A DNA stretch of 64,000 bases. It comes from JAPKYZ01 sp033763835. GTDB lineage: Bacteria > Acidobacteriota > Terriglobia > Bryobacterales > Bryobacteraceae. The notes under the pieces are model-generated. The model was given only the letters and a program-made list of their open reading frames with translations. It was not told the origin of the DNA and searched no databases. Within the stretch, counting starts at the first letter, position 1; each line of letters opens with the position of its first letter. Location: contig JANRJS010000018.1 of assembly GCA_033763835.1 (NCBI GenBank), positions 62,001 through 126,000 of the forward strand, in the 5' to 3' direction. The translations under genes and the position numbers were made by a program. Below, piece after piece: positions 17,228-25,826 of this stretch.

Positions 17228-17449
17228 TTACAGCGGTTTGTAGCAAGAGCGCATTTCGTTGCACTCGTAATCGTCGGCGAGCTTACCGTCCGGGCCCAAA
17301 GGGGACATGGTTTTATGGCACCAAAACAGCCGATCGTTCCCGTGCTGGACGGTGGGATCCCATTCGGCCTCGATGTACATCCCTTTCCAGCAGAGGTTGT
17401 AACAGCGGTCGTCGTCCTGATCGATCCGAGCTAGCCCGGCGCGCTCCAT
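17228..17449 (-). CDS. Small Cys-rich protein of unknown function
   Basis: This is a 73-residue predicted protein with five Cys residues (two in CYNLC, one in FWCHK, two in the ECNEMRSC tail) and several aromatic residues. It has no signal peptide. It lies 6 bases after the FAD-subunit gene and 22 before the DUF1326 gene on the same strand, so it looks like an operon member. Its composition, with acidic residues and conserved-looking aromatic and Cys positions, is not like a random antisense frame. It may bind metal or act as an accessory factor, but I do not recognise it. Confidence 0.5.
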   Translation of the reverse strand: MERAGLARIDQDDDRCYNLCWKGMYIEAEWDPTVQHGNDRLFWCHKTMSPLGPDGKLADDYECNEMRSCYKPL

Positions 17450-17455
17450 AGTGGG

Positions 17456-18409
17456 CTAGGCGCGGGCCATCGCGGCCTTCATGGCGCGCTTGACGGCCAC
17501 CTTCGCGAGGTGCACCTTGTAAACGTTCTGCGACAGAGGCTTCGCCCCGGCGACCGCCGCCTCGGCGATCTTTTCGAGTTCGGCATCCGTGCCTCTGCTC
17601 CCGGCGGCCATCTTCGACGCTTCTTCCGCCCAGTATGGAGTGGTCGCGACATGGCCCAACACGATCCTGGCGCCGTCCTTGCCCATCGCAACCGAGGCGG
17701 TCACGAGCGGCCAATCGAGCGCTTCTTTGTGGCGAACTTCGTAGGTGGCGTTACGGGCGCCGCCCGGTACCAGAACTTCGGTAACGAGTTCGTTGGGCGC
17801 GAGCGCGATCTCGCGCTCCGTATCCGACTTCGGATCGACGAAGAACTTCGCCGCGTCCACCGTGCGCGTGCCCGAGGGACCGGCGACGGTCAGCTTCGCG
17901 CCGAGCGCCACCAGCGCCGGGCCGAGGCTCGACGCCGAGACGAATTTAGCGGGACCGTTTCCAAAAATCGCGTGATACTTGTTTTCGCCGCCGACGACCA
18001 GACTTTTGCCGCCCTTCATGGCGAGCAAGCCGTGGCCCTGGCGGAAGTACCAGCAACGCGGGCGCTGGCAAAGATCGCCGCCCACCGTGCCCATGTTGCG
18101 GATCTGCGGGCTCGCGACTCCCAGCGCCGCCGTACGCAGCGAGGGGTAAGCGCGTAGCGCCGGGCTCGACGCGAGTTCGTCGAGGGTGACGTTTGCGCCG
18201 ATGCGCAAGCCGCCGCTCTTCGCCGAGATGCCGCCCAGTTCCTTGATCCCCTTAATGTTGACCACGCGCTTCGGCGACATCACGTAGTCCTTCATCAAAC
18301 TCAGCAGATCCGTACCGCCCGCCAGAGGCGCCGCGTCGGCCCAGGTCGAGCCGAGCATCGCCACCGCTTCCTTCACCGTCGAGGGGCTTGCGTATTCAAA
18401 GGCTTGCAT
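17456..18409 (-). CDS. Xanthine dehydrogenase family FAD-binding subunit (PaoB/CoxM-like)
   Basis: This is the 317-residue FAD subunit of a three-subunit molybdenum hydroxylase. The N-terminal EYASPSTVKEAVAML, LAGGTDLLSLMKDYVMSP and IGANVTLDELASS segments form the PCMH-type FAD-binding fold. TVGGDLCQRPRCWYFRQG is the region that in PaoB-type subunits carries extra Cys residues; two Cys are present here around the CQRPRC motif. The gene lies between the molybdopterin subunit (13 bases upstream) and the small Cys-rich gene. It would pass electrons from the molybdenum/2Fe-2S subunits to FAD in the periplasmic complex. Confidence 0.92.
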   Translation of the reverse strand: MQAFEYASPSTVKEAVAMLGSTWADAAPLAGGTDLLSLMKDYVMSPKRVVNIKGIKELGGISAKSGGLRIGANVTLDELASSPALRAYPSLRTAALGVASPQIRNMGTVGGDLCQRPRCWYFRQGHGLLAMKGGKSLVVGGENKYHAIFGNGPAKFVSASSLGPALVALGAKLTVAGPSGTRTVDAAKFFVDPKSDTEREIALAPNELVTEVLVPGGARNATYEVRHKEALDWPLVTASVAMGKDGARIVLGHVATTPYWAEEASKMAAGSRGTDAELEKIAEAAVAGAKPLSQNVYKVHLAKVAVKRAMKAAMARA

Positions 18410-18422
18410 TGCGGTTCTCCTC

Positions 18423-20567
18423 TTACGCCTTCCACTTGTCGCCGTACAACGCGCCGAGCACCCGGTCCGGGGTGAGCGGCAGAGTGGGCACGCGCACGCC
18501 GATGGCGTTGGCCACCGCGTTGGCGATCGCCGCGACTCCGCCGATGGCGCACGGTTCGCCCAACCCGATGACGCCGCGCCGGTCGTGCTCCGGCGAGATG
18601 TCCATATGTACCGCCATTTCGCCGATGTCCGCCGCGCCCGCGAGTTTGTAGAACTCCATGTCGGCGTTCATCACCCGGCCGGTGGTCTCGTCCATCACGC
18701 GCTCTTCCATCAGCGCCGCGCAGACGCTCATGATCATCGCTCCGTAGACCTGGCTTTCGGCGGTCTTCGGATTGACCACCATGCCGCAGTCCTGAACCGC
18801 GACAACCTTGTTGACCTTTACGACGCCCGTTTCCATGTCTACGCTCACGTCGGCCATCTGGATGCCGCCTACGCCTTGCGTGTTCAGGCCGCCGGGATTC
18901 TTCGGGTCGTTTTTGCCCGTCTCCGAAATCGACTTGACGCCCAGCTTTTGCGCCGCCTGCTTAAACGAGAGCGACTTCGAAGGATTGCCCTTGACACGAA
19001 TGGTCGAATCGGTGGCTTCGAGATTTTCGGGGGTCGTACCAAGCGAAGGCGCCGCCGCTTCGAGCAGCTTTTCGAGCGCGTTCACCGCCGCCTTAAGCGA
19101 CGAAGAGGAAACGCCGCCGATGGTAGTCGATCCGCCCGAGGGTCCGGAAGGCGGAAACGCGTTCTCGCCCAATTTCACGGTCACCGCCGTATGCGGCAAG
19201 CCCATGATCTCGGCGACGACCATCGCGATCGCCGTCCGGGTACCGGTGCCGATATCCTGGCTGCCGATTTCGATTTCGACGCCGCCGTCCGGGTGGATGT
19301 TCACGCGGCACTCGGACACATGGCCCGCACCGCCCCAGGTGGCGATGCCCATCCCGAGGCCGCGCCGCATGCCCGCCACTTCCGAACCCTTCCCGCGCGG
19401 GTGCCAGTTGGCTTGCCAACCGATCATCTCTTTCGCCTTCGCAATCTGCTTGCGATAGACTTCCGCGCGAGCGGTGTAGCTCAGATTCTTCTCGAACAGG
19501 GCCGTCGGGTCCATGTCGAGTTTCGCCGCCAGATCCTCGAAAGCCGCGCATGTCACGTACGACGCTTGCGGGTGGTTCGGTGCGCGCCACGCCCGTGCGC
19601 CGCCCGTATTAGTCGAGACGGCGGTATGGTTCATGCGCTTGTTCGGGATCGAGGTGAAGACGTAGGGAATCGGCGCCATGCCGCCGCCGCCCACGCCGCC
19701 CGTCGCCCAGCTTTCGCTCTGCCAGCCGGTGATCGTGCCGTCGCGCTTCGCGGCGAGTTTCACCTTGGCGTAGACCGAAGGCCGGACGCCCGCGATGGTG
19801 AGTTCCGTGGCGCGGTCGAGGAACAGCTTCACCGCTTTGCCGCCCGAGTTCTTCGACATGTGCGCGCTCTCGCGGCCCCAGATATCGGAGGGGAACTTCG
19901 AACCGAAGCCTCCGCCCATGTAATCCATCTTCACGGTGACGTTCTGCACCGGCACGCTCAGCGCGCGAGCGAGATCGCCGCCGACGGTGGAGACGGCTTG
20001 GGTCGAGGGGAAGTAATTGATCTTGTCACCCGACCATTCGACGGTCTGCCCGTGCGGTTCCAGGCAACAGTGTGTGATGACCGGAATGCCGTAGGAAGCT
20101 TCGTGGGTAATCTCGGCTTCGGAGAACGCCTTGTCAGGATCGCCGGTGACCTGCTCGCCGGCGGCCTTCGCGCGAGGGCCCGCTTTCGAGAGGTCGTCCT
20201 CGCGAACCAGGTGCGGCATCACGTCGTACTCGACCTTGATGGCGCGAACCGCGTCGCGGGCGATCGGCTCGGAGGACGCCGACACGAACGCGATCTCCGC
20301 GCCCGCCCACTGCAACTCCGTCCCCGCCGGAGCGACGACGCGAACGTCGGTGACGCCGGAAATGGCTTTCGCCGCCGAGACGTCGATCGATTTCACTTTC
20401 GCGTGCGCGTGCGGGCTGGTGAGCATCGCGCCGAACAGCATACCCGGGCGATTGAGATCGGAAGGATACTTCGCCTTGCCGCTCGATTTCGCCGGACCGT
20501 CCAAGCGGCTGATGCGCTTGCCGATGACCCGGCGATTCTCCATCGGTGGCCATTTGTATTCAGGCAT
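18423..20567 (-). CDS. Xanthine dehydrogenase family molybdopterin-binding subunit (PaoC-like)
   Basis: This is the 714-residue catalytic subunit holding the molybdenum cofactor, related to the E. coli aldehyde oxidoreductase PaoC. It has the N-terminal a/b hammerhead domain (RISRLDGPAKSSGKAKYPSD), the GGGFGSKF and GSQDIGTGTRTAIAMV cofactor loops, and near the C-terminus IGLGEPCAIGG, whose Glu is the catalytic base. Aldehydes or N-heterocycles are the likely substrates. No Tat signal is seen on this subunit; export would be by hitch-hiking on the 2Fe-2S subunit. A strong Shine-Dalgarno (GAGGAGG) precedes the ATG. It lies 15 bases after the 2Fe-2S gene. Confidence 0.93.
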   Translation of the reverse strand: MPEYKWPPMENRRVIGKRISRLDGPAKSSGKAKYPSDLNRPGMLFGAMLTSPHAHAKVKSIDVSAAKAISGVTDVRVVAPAGTELQWAGAEIAFVSASSEPIARDAVRAIKVEYDVMPHLVREDDLSKAGPRAKAAGEQVTGDPDKAFSEAEITHEASYGIPVITHCCLEPHGQTVEWSGDKINYFPSTQAVSTVGGDLARALSVPVQNVTVKMDYMGGGFGSKFPSDIWGRESAHMSKNSGGKAVKLFLDRATELTIAGVRPSVYAKVKLAAKRDGTITGWQSESWATGGVGGGGMAPIPYVFTSIPNKRMNHTAVSTNTGGARAWRAPNHPQASYVTCAAFEDLAAKLDMDPTALFEKNLSYTARAEVYRKQIAKAKEMIGWQANWHPRGKGSEVAGMRRGLGMGIATWGGAGHVSECRVNIHPDGGVEIEIGSQDIGTGTRTAIAMVVAEIMGLPHTAVTVKLGENAFPPSGPSGGSTTIGGVSSSSLKAAVNALEKLLEAAAPSLGTTPENLEATDSTIRVKGNPSKSLSFKQAAQKLGVKSISETGKNDPKNPGGLNTQGVGGIQMADVSVDMETGVVKVNKVVAVQDCGMVVNPKTAESQVYGAMIMSVCAALMEERVMDETTGRVMNADMEFYKLAGAADIGEMAVHMDISPEHDRRGVIGLGEPCAIGGVAAIANAVANAIGVRVPTLPLTPDRVLGALYGDKWKA

Positions 20568-20582
20568 GGGTTCTTCCTCCTC

Positions 20583-21188
20583 TTAGAGCGCCTTCGAGGC
20601 TTCGAGCACGGCTTGCCGCACTCCGACGTAGGTTCCGCAACGGCAGAGATTGCCACCCAATCCCGCCTTCACCTGTTCGTAGCTGGGCTTGGGGTTGCGG
20701 TCGAGCAGACCCTTCGACGCCATTACGAATCCCGGCGTGCAGTAGCCGCACTGCTGGGCGTCGTGATTGACGAACGCGGGAACAATAGGATGCGGCTTCG
20801 AGCCGGCGGTGAGATTCTCGATGGTCTCGATCTTGGCGCCTTGGGCGTCGATGGCGAGTACGCTGCACGCGTAGACCGTCTTGCCGTTCATCAGCACGGT
20901 GCATGCGCCGCAGGTACCGCGGTCGCAAACGCGCTTCGCCCCGGTCAGGTCGAGCTTGTTGCGCAAGGTGTCGAGCAGGGTCCACCGAGGTTCTACGGTG
21001 ACGTTGGTCGCCTTGCCGTTAATGTTGAGCGTAATGGCGACATCGCCCGGGCCAACCGCTTTGCCCGTAGCGAGCGCTTGCGCTTGCGCGTCCTGCTCCA
21101 GCAGGCCGATCGCCGATCCGGCGACGCCCGACCCTTGCAGAAATCCACGCCGCGAAAATGCGGATTTGGGAGTTTTGGTGGTGCTCAC
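20583..21188 (-). CDS. Tat-exported (2Fe-2S)-binding subunit of molybdenum oxidoreductase (PaoA-like)
   Basis: This is a 201-residue iron-sulfur subunit with a twin-arginine signal (FSRRGFLQGSGVAGSAIGLL) that would carry the whole complex to the periplasm, as for PaoA. Both cluster sites are complete: the plant-ferredoxin type (Cys88, Cys93, Cys96, Cys108) and the helical type (Cys147, Cys150, Cys182, Cys184). It is the first gene of the operon with a GTG start at 21188, a GAGGAGG Shine-Dalgarno 9 bases upstream, and a recognisable promoter. Gene order is A-C-B, whereas E. coli has paoABC. Confidence 0.94.
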   Translation of the reverse strand: MSTTKTPKSAFSRRGFLQGSGVAGSAIGLLEQDAQAQALATGKAVGPGDVAITLNINGKATNVTVEPRWTLLDTLRNKLDLTGAKRVCDRGTCGACTVLMNGKTVYACSVLAIDAQGAKIETIENLTAGSKPHPIVPAFVNHDAQQCGYCTPGFVMASKGLLDRNPKPSYEQVKAGLGGNLCRCGTYVGVRQAVLEASKAL

Positions 21189-21217
21189 ACGATGCGGCCT
21201 CCTCGCGCCGAATCCGA

Positions 21218-21248
21218 ACTATATCAAATGCGAGTACGGCGGGGTCAA
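21218..21248 (-). promoter_or_regulatory. Sigma70-like promoter of the molybdenum oxidoreductase operon
   Basis: On the minus strand TTGACC (21243-21248) and TATAGT (21218-21223) are separated by 19 bases, both 5/6 matches to consensus. The leader would be about 23 bases and contains the GAGGAGG ribosome site. Spacing is slightly long. Confidence 0.5.
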
Positions 21249-21296
21249 GGTTACCGGGTGAGGCGGCGAGACACCAGACGAATGGAAGCCTAGGCC

Positions 21297-22418
21297 CTAA
21301 TCGCAAACCGTCGCTGTCTGCTGGGACTCGGCATCAGACATCTCGAACGTATCGGGAGGCAGACCTCTGAAATAGAGCCAAAATTCTAAGGGAGTCTTCC
21401 AGCCGCCCCTTTCCAATTCTCGCGTAGCCAAATTTCTCACCAGATCCCACTGTTTGGGATCCATCGAGTGTTGTCCATGACGTCTCGAGATTTCGAGAGC
21501 GAGAGCCAACAAGTCCGACTCCGCTCTAGGATCGGGTCTCTCCTTACGTACGGTCCGTGCCAGCCACTCAGTCAACCAGAATCCAACCAGTTGACGACCT
21601 TCCTCGTCGTCCGGCAGTTCTCGGCGCATCACGCAATCCCAAGCCGCTCTATCGAAGATTAGCGATATCGAACCATCGGACTCGCCCAGGTACATTTGGT
21701 CAATTCCATCTAAATGGCTCCAGTAGATGGATGCGCACGCGGAACGTACATCAGCGAGGCGGACTTCCTGCCATTCAGCCAAAAGAATGACGCCAGTGTG
21801 CCCAGGAACAGAAACCTGACTTTTCTTTTTTTCCGATATTGAATAAATCGCGGATGCCAAATCGGATACCGGATCGAAGACAAAAGGCCTTACAGGGGGG
21901 AAAAAATAGTTGATAGTCAATTGGTCATCTTTGGTCACGTAGAAGCCCGAATCCCAGAACTCAGATAGCGATGGGTTCTCGATGATCGCCGCCTTAAGTT
22001 TGTCAACGAACCGTTCGGCCTGTTCCCGATGGACGGTTTTCGGCAGTGCTTCAATCCGCCAGCCCCCAAGGTCTTTATCACGTAGTGCTTTGAACACGAT
22101 ATCGGTAATTCGAATGATGCGTTCTGAGTCACCCTGATCGAACAAGCGCGTGAATAGCCTTGTAATTTCTAGGGCGATTGGGGTATATCCGCCCTCGACC
22201 GCCTCTAAGCGGGCATCGAATTTTCTAGGATTAACGGGATTCTCTACCTCGGCAGGCGAGGCTTGCCACCGAACGCCGGTAAGCTTCTCCCGGAAACGAA
22301 GAAAGCGGTCAACCCACTCTTGTTCAAACGCGTCCCGTCCATCGGTTCTGGCCACACTTAATCTTAGTGTCAGAAATGCCGCTGCATCGAAGGAATATGC
22401 AAACCCGGCAAGCGTCAT
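21297..22418 (-). CDS. Hypothetical protein, lower-GC insert-like gene
   Basis: This is a 373-residue protein I do not recognise. No signal peptide, transmembrane segment or known catalytic motif is evident. It is acidic and helix-rich in the first half; the second half has alternating hydrophobic strands (GHTGVILLAEWQEVRL, SISLIFDRAAWDCV) and a Trp-rich tail (WKTPLEFWLYFRGLPPD). Base composition is visibly lower in GC than the flanking genes, and codon use is less biased, pointing to recent acquisition. The start at 22418 (MTLAGFAYSF) is preferred; a TTG start at 22454 would overlap the divergent gene. Divergent placement suggests possible functional pairing with the gene at 22432. Confidence 0.7.
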   Translation of the reverse strand: MTLAGFAYSFDAAAFLTLRLSVARTDGRDAFEQEWVDRFLRFREKLTGVRWQASPAEVENPVNPRKFDARLEAVEGGYTPIALEITRLFTRLFDQGDSERIIRITDIVFKALRDKDLGGWRIEALPKTVHREQAERFVDKLKAAIIENPSLSEFWDSGFYVTKDDQLTINYFFPPVRPFVFDPVSDLASAIYSISEKKKSQVSVPGHTGVILLAEWQEVRLADVRSACASIYWSHLDGIDQMYLGESDGSISLIFDRAAWDCVMRRELPDDEEGRQLVGFWLTEWLARTVRKERPDPRAESDLLALALEISRRHGQHSMDPKQWDLVRNLATRELERGGWKTPLEFWLYFRGLPPDTFEMSDAESQQTATVCD

Positions 22419-22423
22419 ACAGT
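22418..22423 (+). promoter_or_regulatory. -10-like hexamer TACAGT in the divergent gap
   Basis: TACAGT ends 8 bases before the ATG at 22432 and overlaps the first base of the divergent minus-strand start codon. Confidence 0.28.
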
Positions 22424-22431
22424 AGTACGGA

Positions 22432-23517
22432 ATGCAGCCCGGCTTTGCCGCCAACGTCCTTCACGGACCGAACTACACCGCCACCCTCCCGCCGGGGTTT
22501 GTTCCGCAACAAGTCAGTCCCGGGGCGTACATCATCCTGCCGCCCGGCGTGGCTCCGCCGGTGATTCCCGCGCTGGTGTCGATCGAGCCGGTCCATCCGA
22601 TGTTCGAAGCGCAACAGTGGTACGAACTACAGTCGCTCTCGAACCCGATGGTGGCGCAGGCGATGGGCCAACGGTTGGGGTTCGCGAACGCGCACCTGAC
22701 TTCGCCGATCCGCGAGCAATGGATGGGGCAAACGATGGTCCACCAATGCGAGCTCGAAGCCGTGGCCATGCCCAACATGGTGCCCGTGCGACTGCTCGTG
22801 ATGCGGCTCAAGGGCCACACCGGCACGGCCAACGTGATCATCGCGATTCACCTGTGGGCTTGGCCGCAGTATCTCGGCACGTGCCTGCAATTCGTGGGAG
22901 GGGTGAACGTAAATGGCTCGCAGCCCCTGCCCGCTCCGCCCGTGCAAGCGGTGTTTAACCCCAGCCAACCGCAGCAAGTCGAAATGCGCGTGAATCAAGT
23001 GCCGATCACCACCGTCCCCAACCAGGCGGGTAGCGGCACCGTAATCCAGTACATCGACAATCGCCGGTATCATGTCAACGGAATCAAGGACGCGCAGGTA
23101 GTGTTCGAGGGAGATATGGACAACTCACGCAGCTTTTCGAATACGGGATCGATTTCCGGCAGCAACGTCAACTTGGGCGACCAAGTGAATCAGACGCTGG
23201 GCGCGGCGCAGACGGCCGAGTTGCAAACTTTACTCGCCGAACTGCGGCAACGTGTCGCCGAGGCCGACATTCCCGAACCGGCAAAGGCGGTGATCGTGGC
23301 GAAGGCGGTCGCTCCGCTCGAAGAAGCGGCGGCCAAAGGCGAAGCGAAACCCGCCGATGTGCAAGGCAAACTCGAGAAGGTGAACGATCAACTCGAAGGC
23401 TTGGGCACGACGGGCGACAAGGTGCTGCGCATCGCCGAGACGGTCAAAAAAATCGCGGGAGTGGTGGGCATCGGACTATCCGCAGCCGCTCCGTTTCTGG
23501 CCCGGTTTATCGGTTAG
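22432..23517 (+). CDS. Hypothetical protein with Gly/Ser/Asn-rich turn segment, coiled coil and C-terminal hydrophobic helix
   Basis: This is a 361-residue protein I do not recognise. Residues 1-60 are Pro-rich (TLPPGFVPQQ, ILPPGVAPPVIP). A mixed hydrophobic domain spans about 60-165, with a second Pro-rich stretch near 170-190. Then comes a strand-rich segment with the repeat-like SFSNTGSISGSNVNLGDQ, resembling small beta-helix spacers in some bacterial conflict and effector proteins. From about 260 a charged helical region follows, and it ends in a hydrophobic, Gly/Ala-rich helix (VVGIGLSAAAPFLARFIG) that could be membrane-active. Its 3' end overlaps the convergent TonB receptor gene by 11 bases. 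Function is unknown; the effector idea is speculative. Confidence 0.75.
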   Translation: MQPGFAANVLHGPNYTATLPPGFVPQQVSPGAYIILPPGVAPPVIPALVSIEPVHPMFEAQQWYELQSLSNPMVAQAMGQRLGFANAHLTSPIREQWMGQTMVHQCELEAVAMPNMVPVRLLVMRLKGHTGTANVIIAIHLWAWPQYLGTCLQFVGGVNVNGSQPLPAPPVQAVFNPSQPQQVEMRVNQVPITTVPNQAGSGTVIQYIDNRRYHVNGIKDAQVVFEGDMDNSRSFSNTGSISGSNVNLGDQVNQTLGAAQTAELQTLLAELRQRVAEADIPEPAKAVIVAKAVAPLEEAAAKGEAKPADVQGKLEKVNDQLEGLGTTGDKVLRIAETVKKIAGVVGIGLSAAAPFLARFIG

Positions 23518-25786
23518 CCGCCCATTTGAATCGCGCGTTTACTACCATGCCGAACGGCGTTCCCGGATACACCTGCGTGTTGTACACCGATCCGTTGAAG
23601 TACCACTTGCGGTTGCCGATGTTCTGCATCGTCGCCGACAGATCGACGAATTTCGAGTAGTAAAGAATCGCGCCATCCACTAGGGTGTAACCCGGCATGG
23701 CGAGCGTGTTGAAAAAGCTCGTGTAGCTGAGCGCGCTGGCGCGAACGCCTCCCGCGACCGCAAGCCGTTTCGTCAACTGGTAAGTCGTCCACAAGCTGCC
23801 GGTGTGACGCGGCGCGAAGGTGGGGGCTCGCCCCGCCAGATTAGTTGTGCCGCTCGCGAAGACCAGGTACTCGGCGTCGGCCAAGCCATATTCGAATCGA
23901 GCGGTCCATTTCGAGGTCAAGTAGCTGTCGATATTCAGATCCATCCCGCGCGAGCGGACGCTTCCGGCCTGCGTGAACCGGCCGCCGCCCAATCCGATGG
24001 TCTGGTTGTACTTCTCGAGATGAAAGTATGCGGCGGTGGCCACGACGCGCCGTTGAAATAGATCGAGTCGAAGTCCGCCTTCGCCCTGACGGCTTTTCTC
24101 CGGCTCCAGAATCGAGCCATCTATCGGTACGGACAGAACCGGCGTGAACGCCGTCCCAAAGGACCCGTAGGCCGACAGCCCGGACCGTAGACGATAGACC
24201 GCTCCCGCGCGTCCCGTAACCGCGTTCTGCGAGAGAGACGTCGTCGCACCGGTCGCGGCGGGCGACAGCGTATCCGTCCGGAAACGCCGCCGCCATGGGT
24301 CGTAGCGAAGATTGAGCGTCGCCGATAGCTTATCCGTAAAGCGAATTTGATCCTGAACCTGGGCGGCATGCACGGACTGATCGATGAACCGCGTGCGGTT
24401 CTTAATATTCGTCACCGGACCCTGCGTTTCCATCGGGGCGAACAAATCGATCGGCGTGGCGCGCAGATTGGTCAGATTCGAGCTATCGTCCTGCTGCTCA
24501 AAACGCTGGTAGTCGTACCCGGCGAGCACGTAATGGCGAATCGATCCCGTCGAAAACCGGCCCATCGCCTCCACCTGATTCAGAATCGTTTTGCGCCGCC
24601 GGTCGAAGTAGAAGAAAGTCCGGTTGACCGTGGACGAAGGAGTCAGCGAAATCGATTCCGTCGACAAATAATCGTCGGTGAAGTTGCGGTACGAAAACAC
24701 GTTACGTAACTCAAAGTTGTCGGTCCACTGGCGATGGTAGTAGGTCTGGAGGAAGTGATCCGCGGTCAACGCGCGATCCTGCGGAGTATTGAACCGCCGG
24801 TTGGTGGGGATGCGCGGAATCGCGTTTGCGAACGTCGGAAATCCGGAATCCGTGGCGAAACGGTCGTTGTTGTACTGATAGTTGACGTGCAACTGATCGC
24901 GCGCGGTGGGTCTCCACAAGATCGCAGGCGAAACCAGATGCTGTCGAACCGGCGCGCCACGATATCCGTGGAAATCGGTGAAGCCGTAGTCGAAGCGGTA
25001 CATCAGGCGGTCCTTCACGAGCGGTCCCGCCGCGCCGAGGTGTCCACGCCTGTTGTCCCACGTTCCGCCGGTTAGCCCCACTTCGAGCGAAGGTTCGTTG
25101 CGCGGCTTCTTGCGGATCACATTCAGCGAACCGCCCACGGCGTTGTTGCCGTAAAGCGCCGCCGCCGGGCCTTTCAGCACCTCGACCTGCTCGACGTTGA
25201 CTAGCTGCGTGTTGAAACGCCGATCCTCCTGCCGGATACCGTCGATCATCTGGATCACGTCGCCGAAACCGCGGACGGTGTAGTGCTCGTAGACGCCGAA
25301 ATTGACACGCGATTGCGTGTTGGCCGTGTAACGAAGCGCGGATACTAAATCGTAATTTCCCTGTTGGCGAATGGTCTCGGCACTCGCCGTGGCTACCGTG
25401 ACGGGAAGTTCGCCGAGCGGGATATCGAGTTTCGACCCCGCGGTCCGCTCCGGCACTTCATAGACCACGACCGCGCTTTTGACGCTCTCGACGTCGAGAA
25501 TTAACTCAAGTCGCGCTACTCCCGCGTCGCCCATCAGCTTCACCGGCGATCCGGCCGAGGGTTGGAATCCGGCGCTGCTAGCGCTGGCGGAGTAGTCTCC
25601 CGGCATAAGCGAGTCGAACCGAAACCGGCCGTCGCTATCGGTGACCGCCGCGACTTCCGTGGGACCTTCGAGAACCACTTGCGCGCCCACGATGGGGCGG
25701 CGGTGCGCATCGAGGACCACCCCGGTAAGGCTGGCGGCGTCGAGAGCGAAAGATAACCAGAGACACAGGAGGCAAGCGCGAGACAT
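23507..25786 (-). CDS. TonB-dependent siderophore-type receptor
   Basis: This is an outer-membrane receptor of 759 residues, smaller than the Oar type and of the siderophore-receptor class. A signal peptide (MSRACLLCLWLSFALDAASL) is followed by a carboxypeptidase-regulatory-like domain (GVVLDAHRRPIVGAQVVLEG), then a plug domain with VRGFGDVIQMIDGIRQED and VEVLKGPAAALYGNNAVGGSLNVIRKKP, which are classic TonB plug motifs, then a 22-strand-type barrel ending in VVNARFKWAANR. A Fur-box-like palindrome sits directly before the start codon, so expression is probably iron-repressed. No siderophore synthesis or ABC transporter gene is adjacent. Confidence 0.93.
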   Translation of the reverse strand: MSRACLLCLWLSFALDAASLTGVVLDAHRRPIVGAQVVLEGPTEVAAVTDSDGRFRFDSLMPGDYSASASSAGFQPSAGSPVKLMGDAGVARLELILDVESVKSAVVVYEVPERTAGSKLDIPLGELPVTVATASAETIRQQGNYDLVSALRYTANTQSRVNFGVYEHYTVRGFGDVIQMIDGIRQEDRRFNTQLVNVEQVEVLKGPAAALYGNNAVGGSLNVIRKKPRNEPSLEVGLTGGTWDNRRGHLGAAGPLVKDRLMYRFDYGFTDFHGYRGAPVRQHLVSPAILWRPTARDQLHVNYQYNNDRFATDSGFPTFANAIPRIPTNRRFNTPQDRALTADHFLQTYYHRQWTDNFELRNVFSYRNFTDDYLSTESISLTPSSTVNRTFFYFDRRRKTILNQVEAMGRFSTGSIRHYVLAGYDYQRFEQQDDSSNLTNLRATPIDLFAPMETQGPVTNIKNRTRFIDQSVHAAQVQDQIRFTDKLSATLNLRYDPWRRRFRTDTLSPAATGATTSLSQNAVTGRAGAVYRLRSGLSAYGSFGTAFTPVLSVPIDGSILEPEKSRQGEGGLRLDLFQRRVVATAAYFHLEKYNQTIGLGGGRFTQAGSVRSRGMDLNIDSYLTSKWTARFEYGLADAEYLVFASGTTNLAGRAPTFAPRHTGSLWTTYQLTKRLAVAGGVRASALSYTSFFNTLAMPGYTLVDGAILYYSKFVDLSATMQNIGNRKWYFNGSVYNTQVYPGTPFGMVVNARFKWAANR

Positions 25787-25788
25787 GT

Positions 25789-25810
25789 CGAGAATGATAA
25801 CGCATTCTCG
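25789..25810 (-). promoter_or_regulatory. Fur-box-like palindrome overlapping the -10 of the siderophore receptor gene
   Basis: Eight-base perfect arms CGAGAATG (25789-25796) and CATTCTCG (25803-25810) flank ATAACG. The plus-strand core GAGAATGATAACGCATTCTC closely follows the Fur consensus half GATAATGATAA. On the minus strand it contains TATCAT (25794-25799), a -10-like hexamer ending 7 bases before the ATG. A repressor bound here would cover the promoter. Confidence 0.6.
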
Positions 25811-25826
25811 AATATCAATAGCCTGT

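Noticed and set aside
18585..21293. A 902-codon open frame on the plus strand
   Set aside because: It is antisense to the molybdenum oxidoreductase operon. It reads as an Arg/His/Ala-rich sequence typical of the mirror frame of a high-GC gene.
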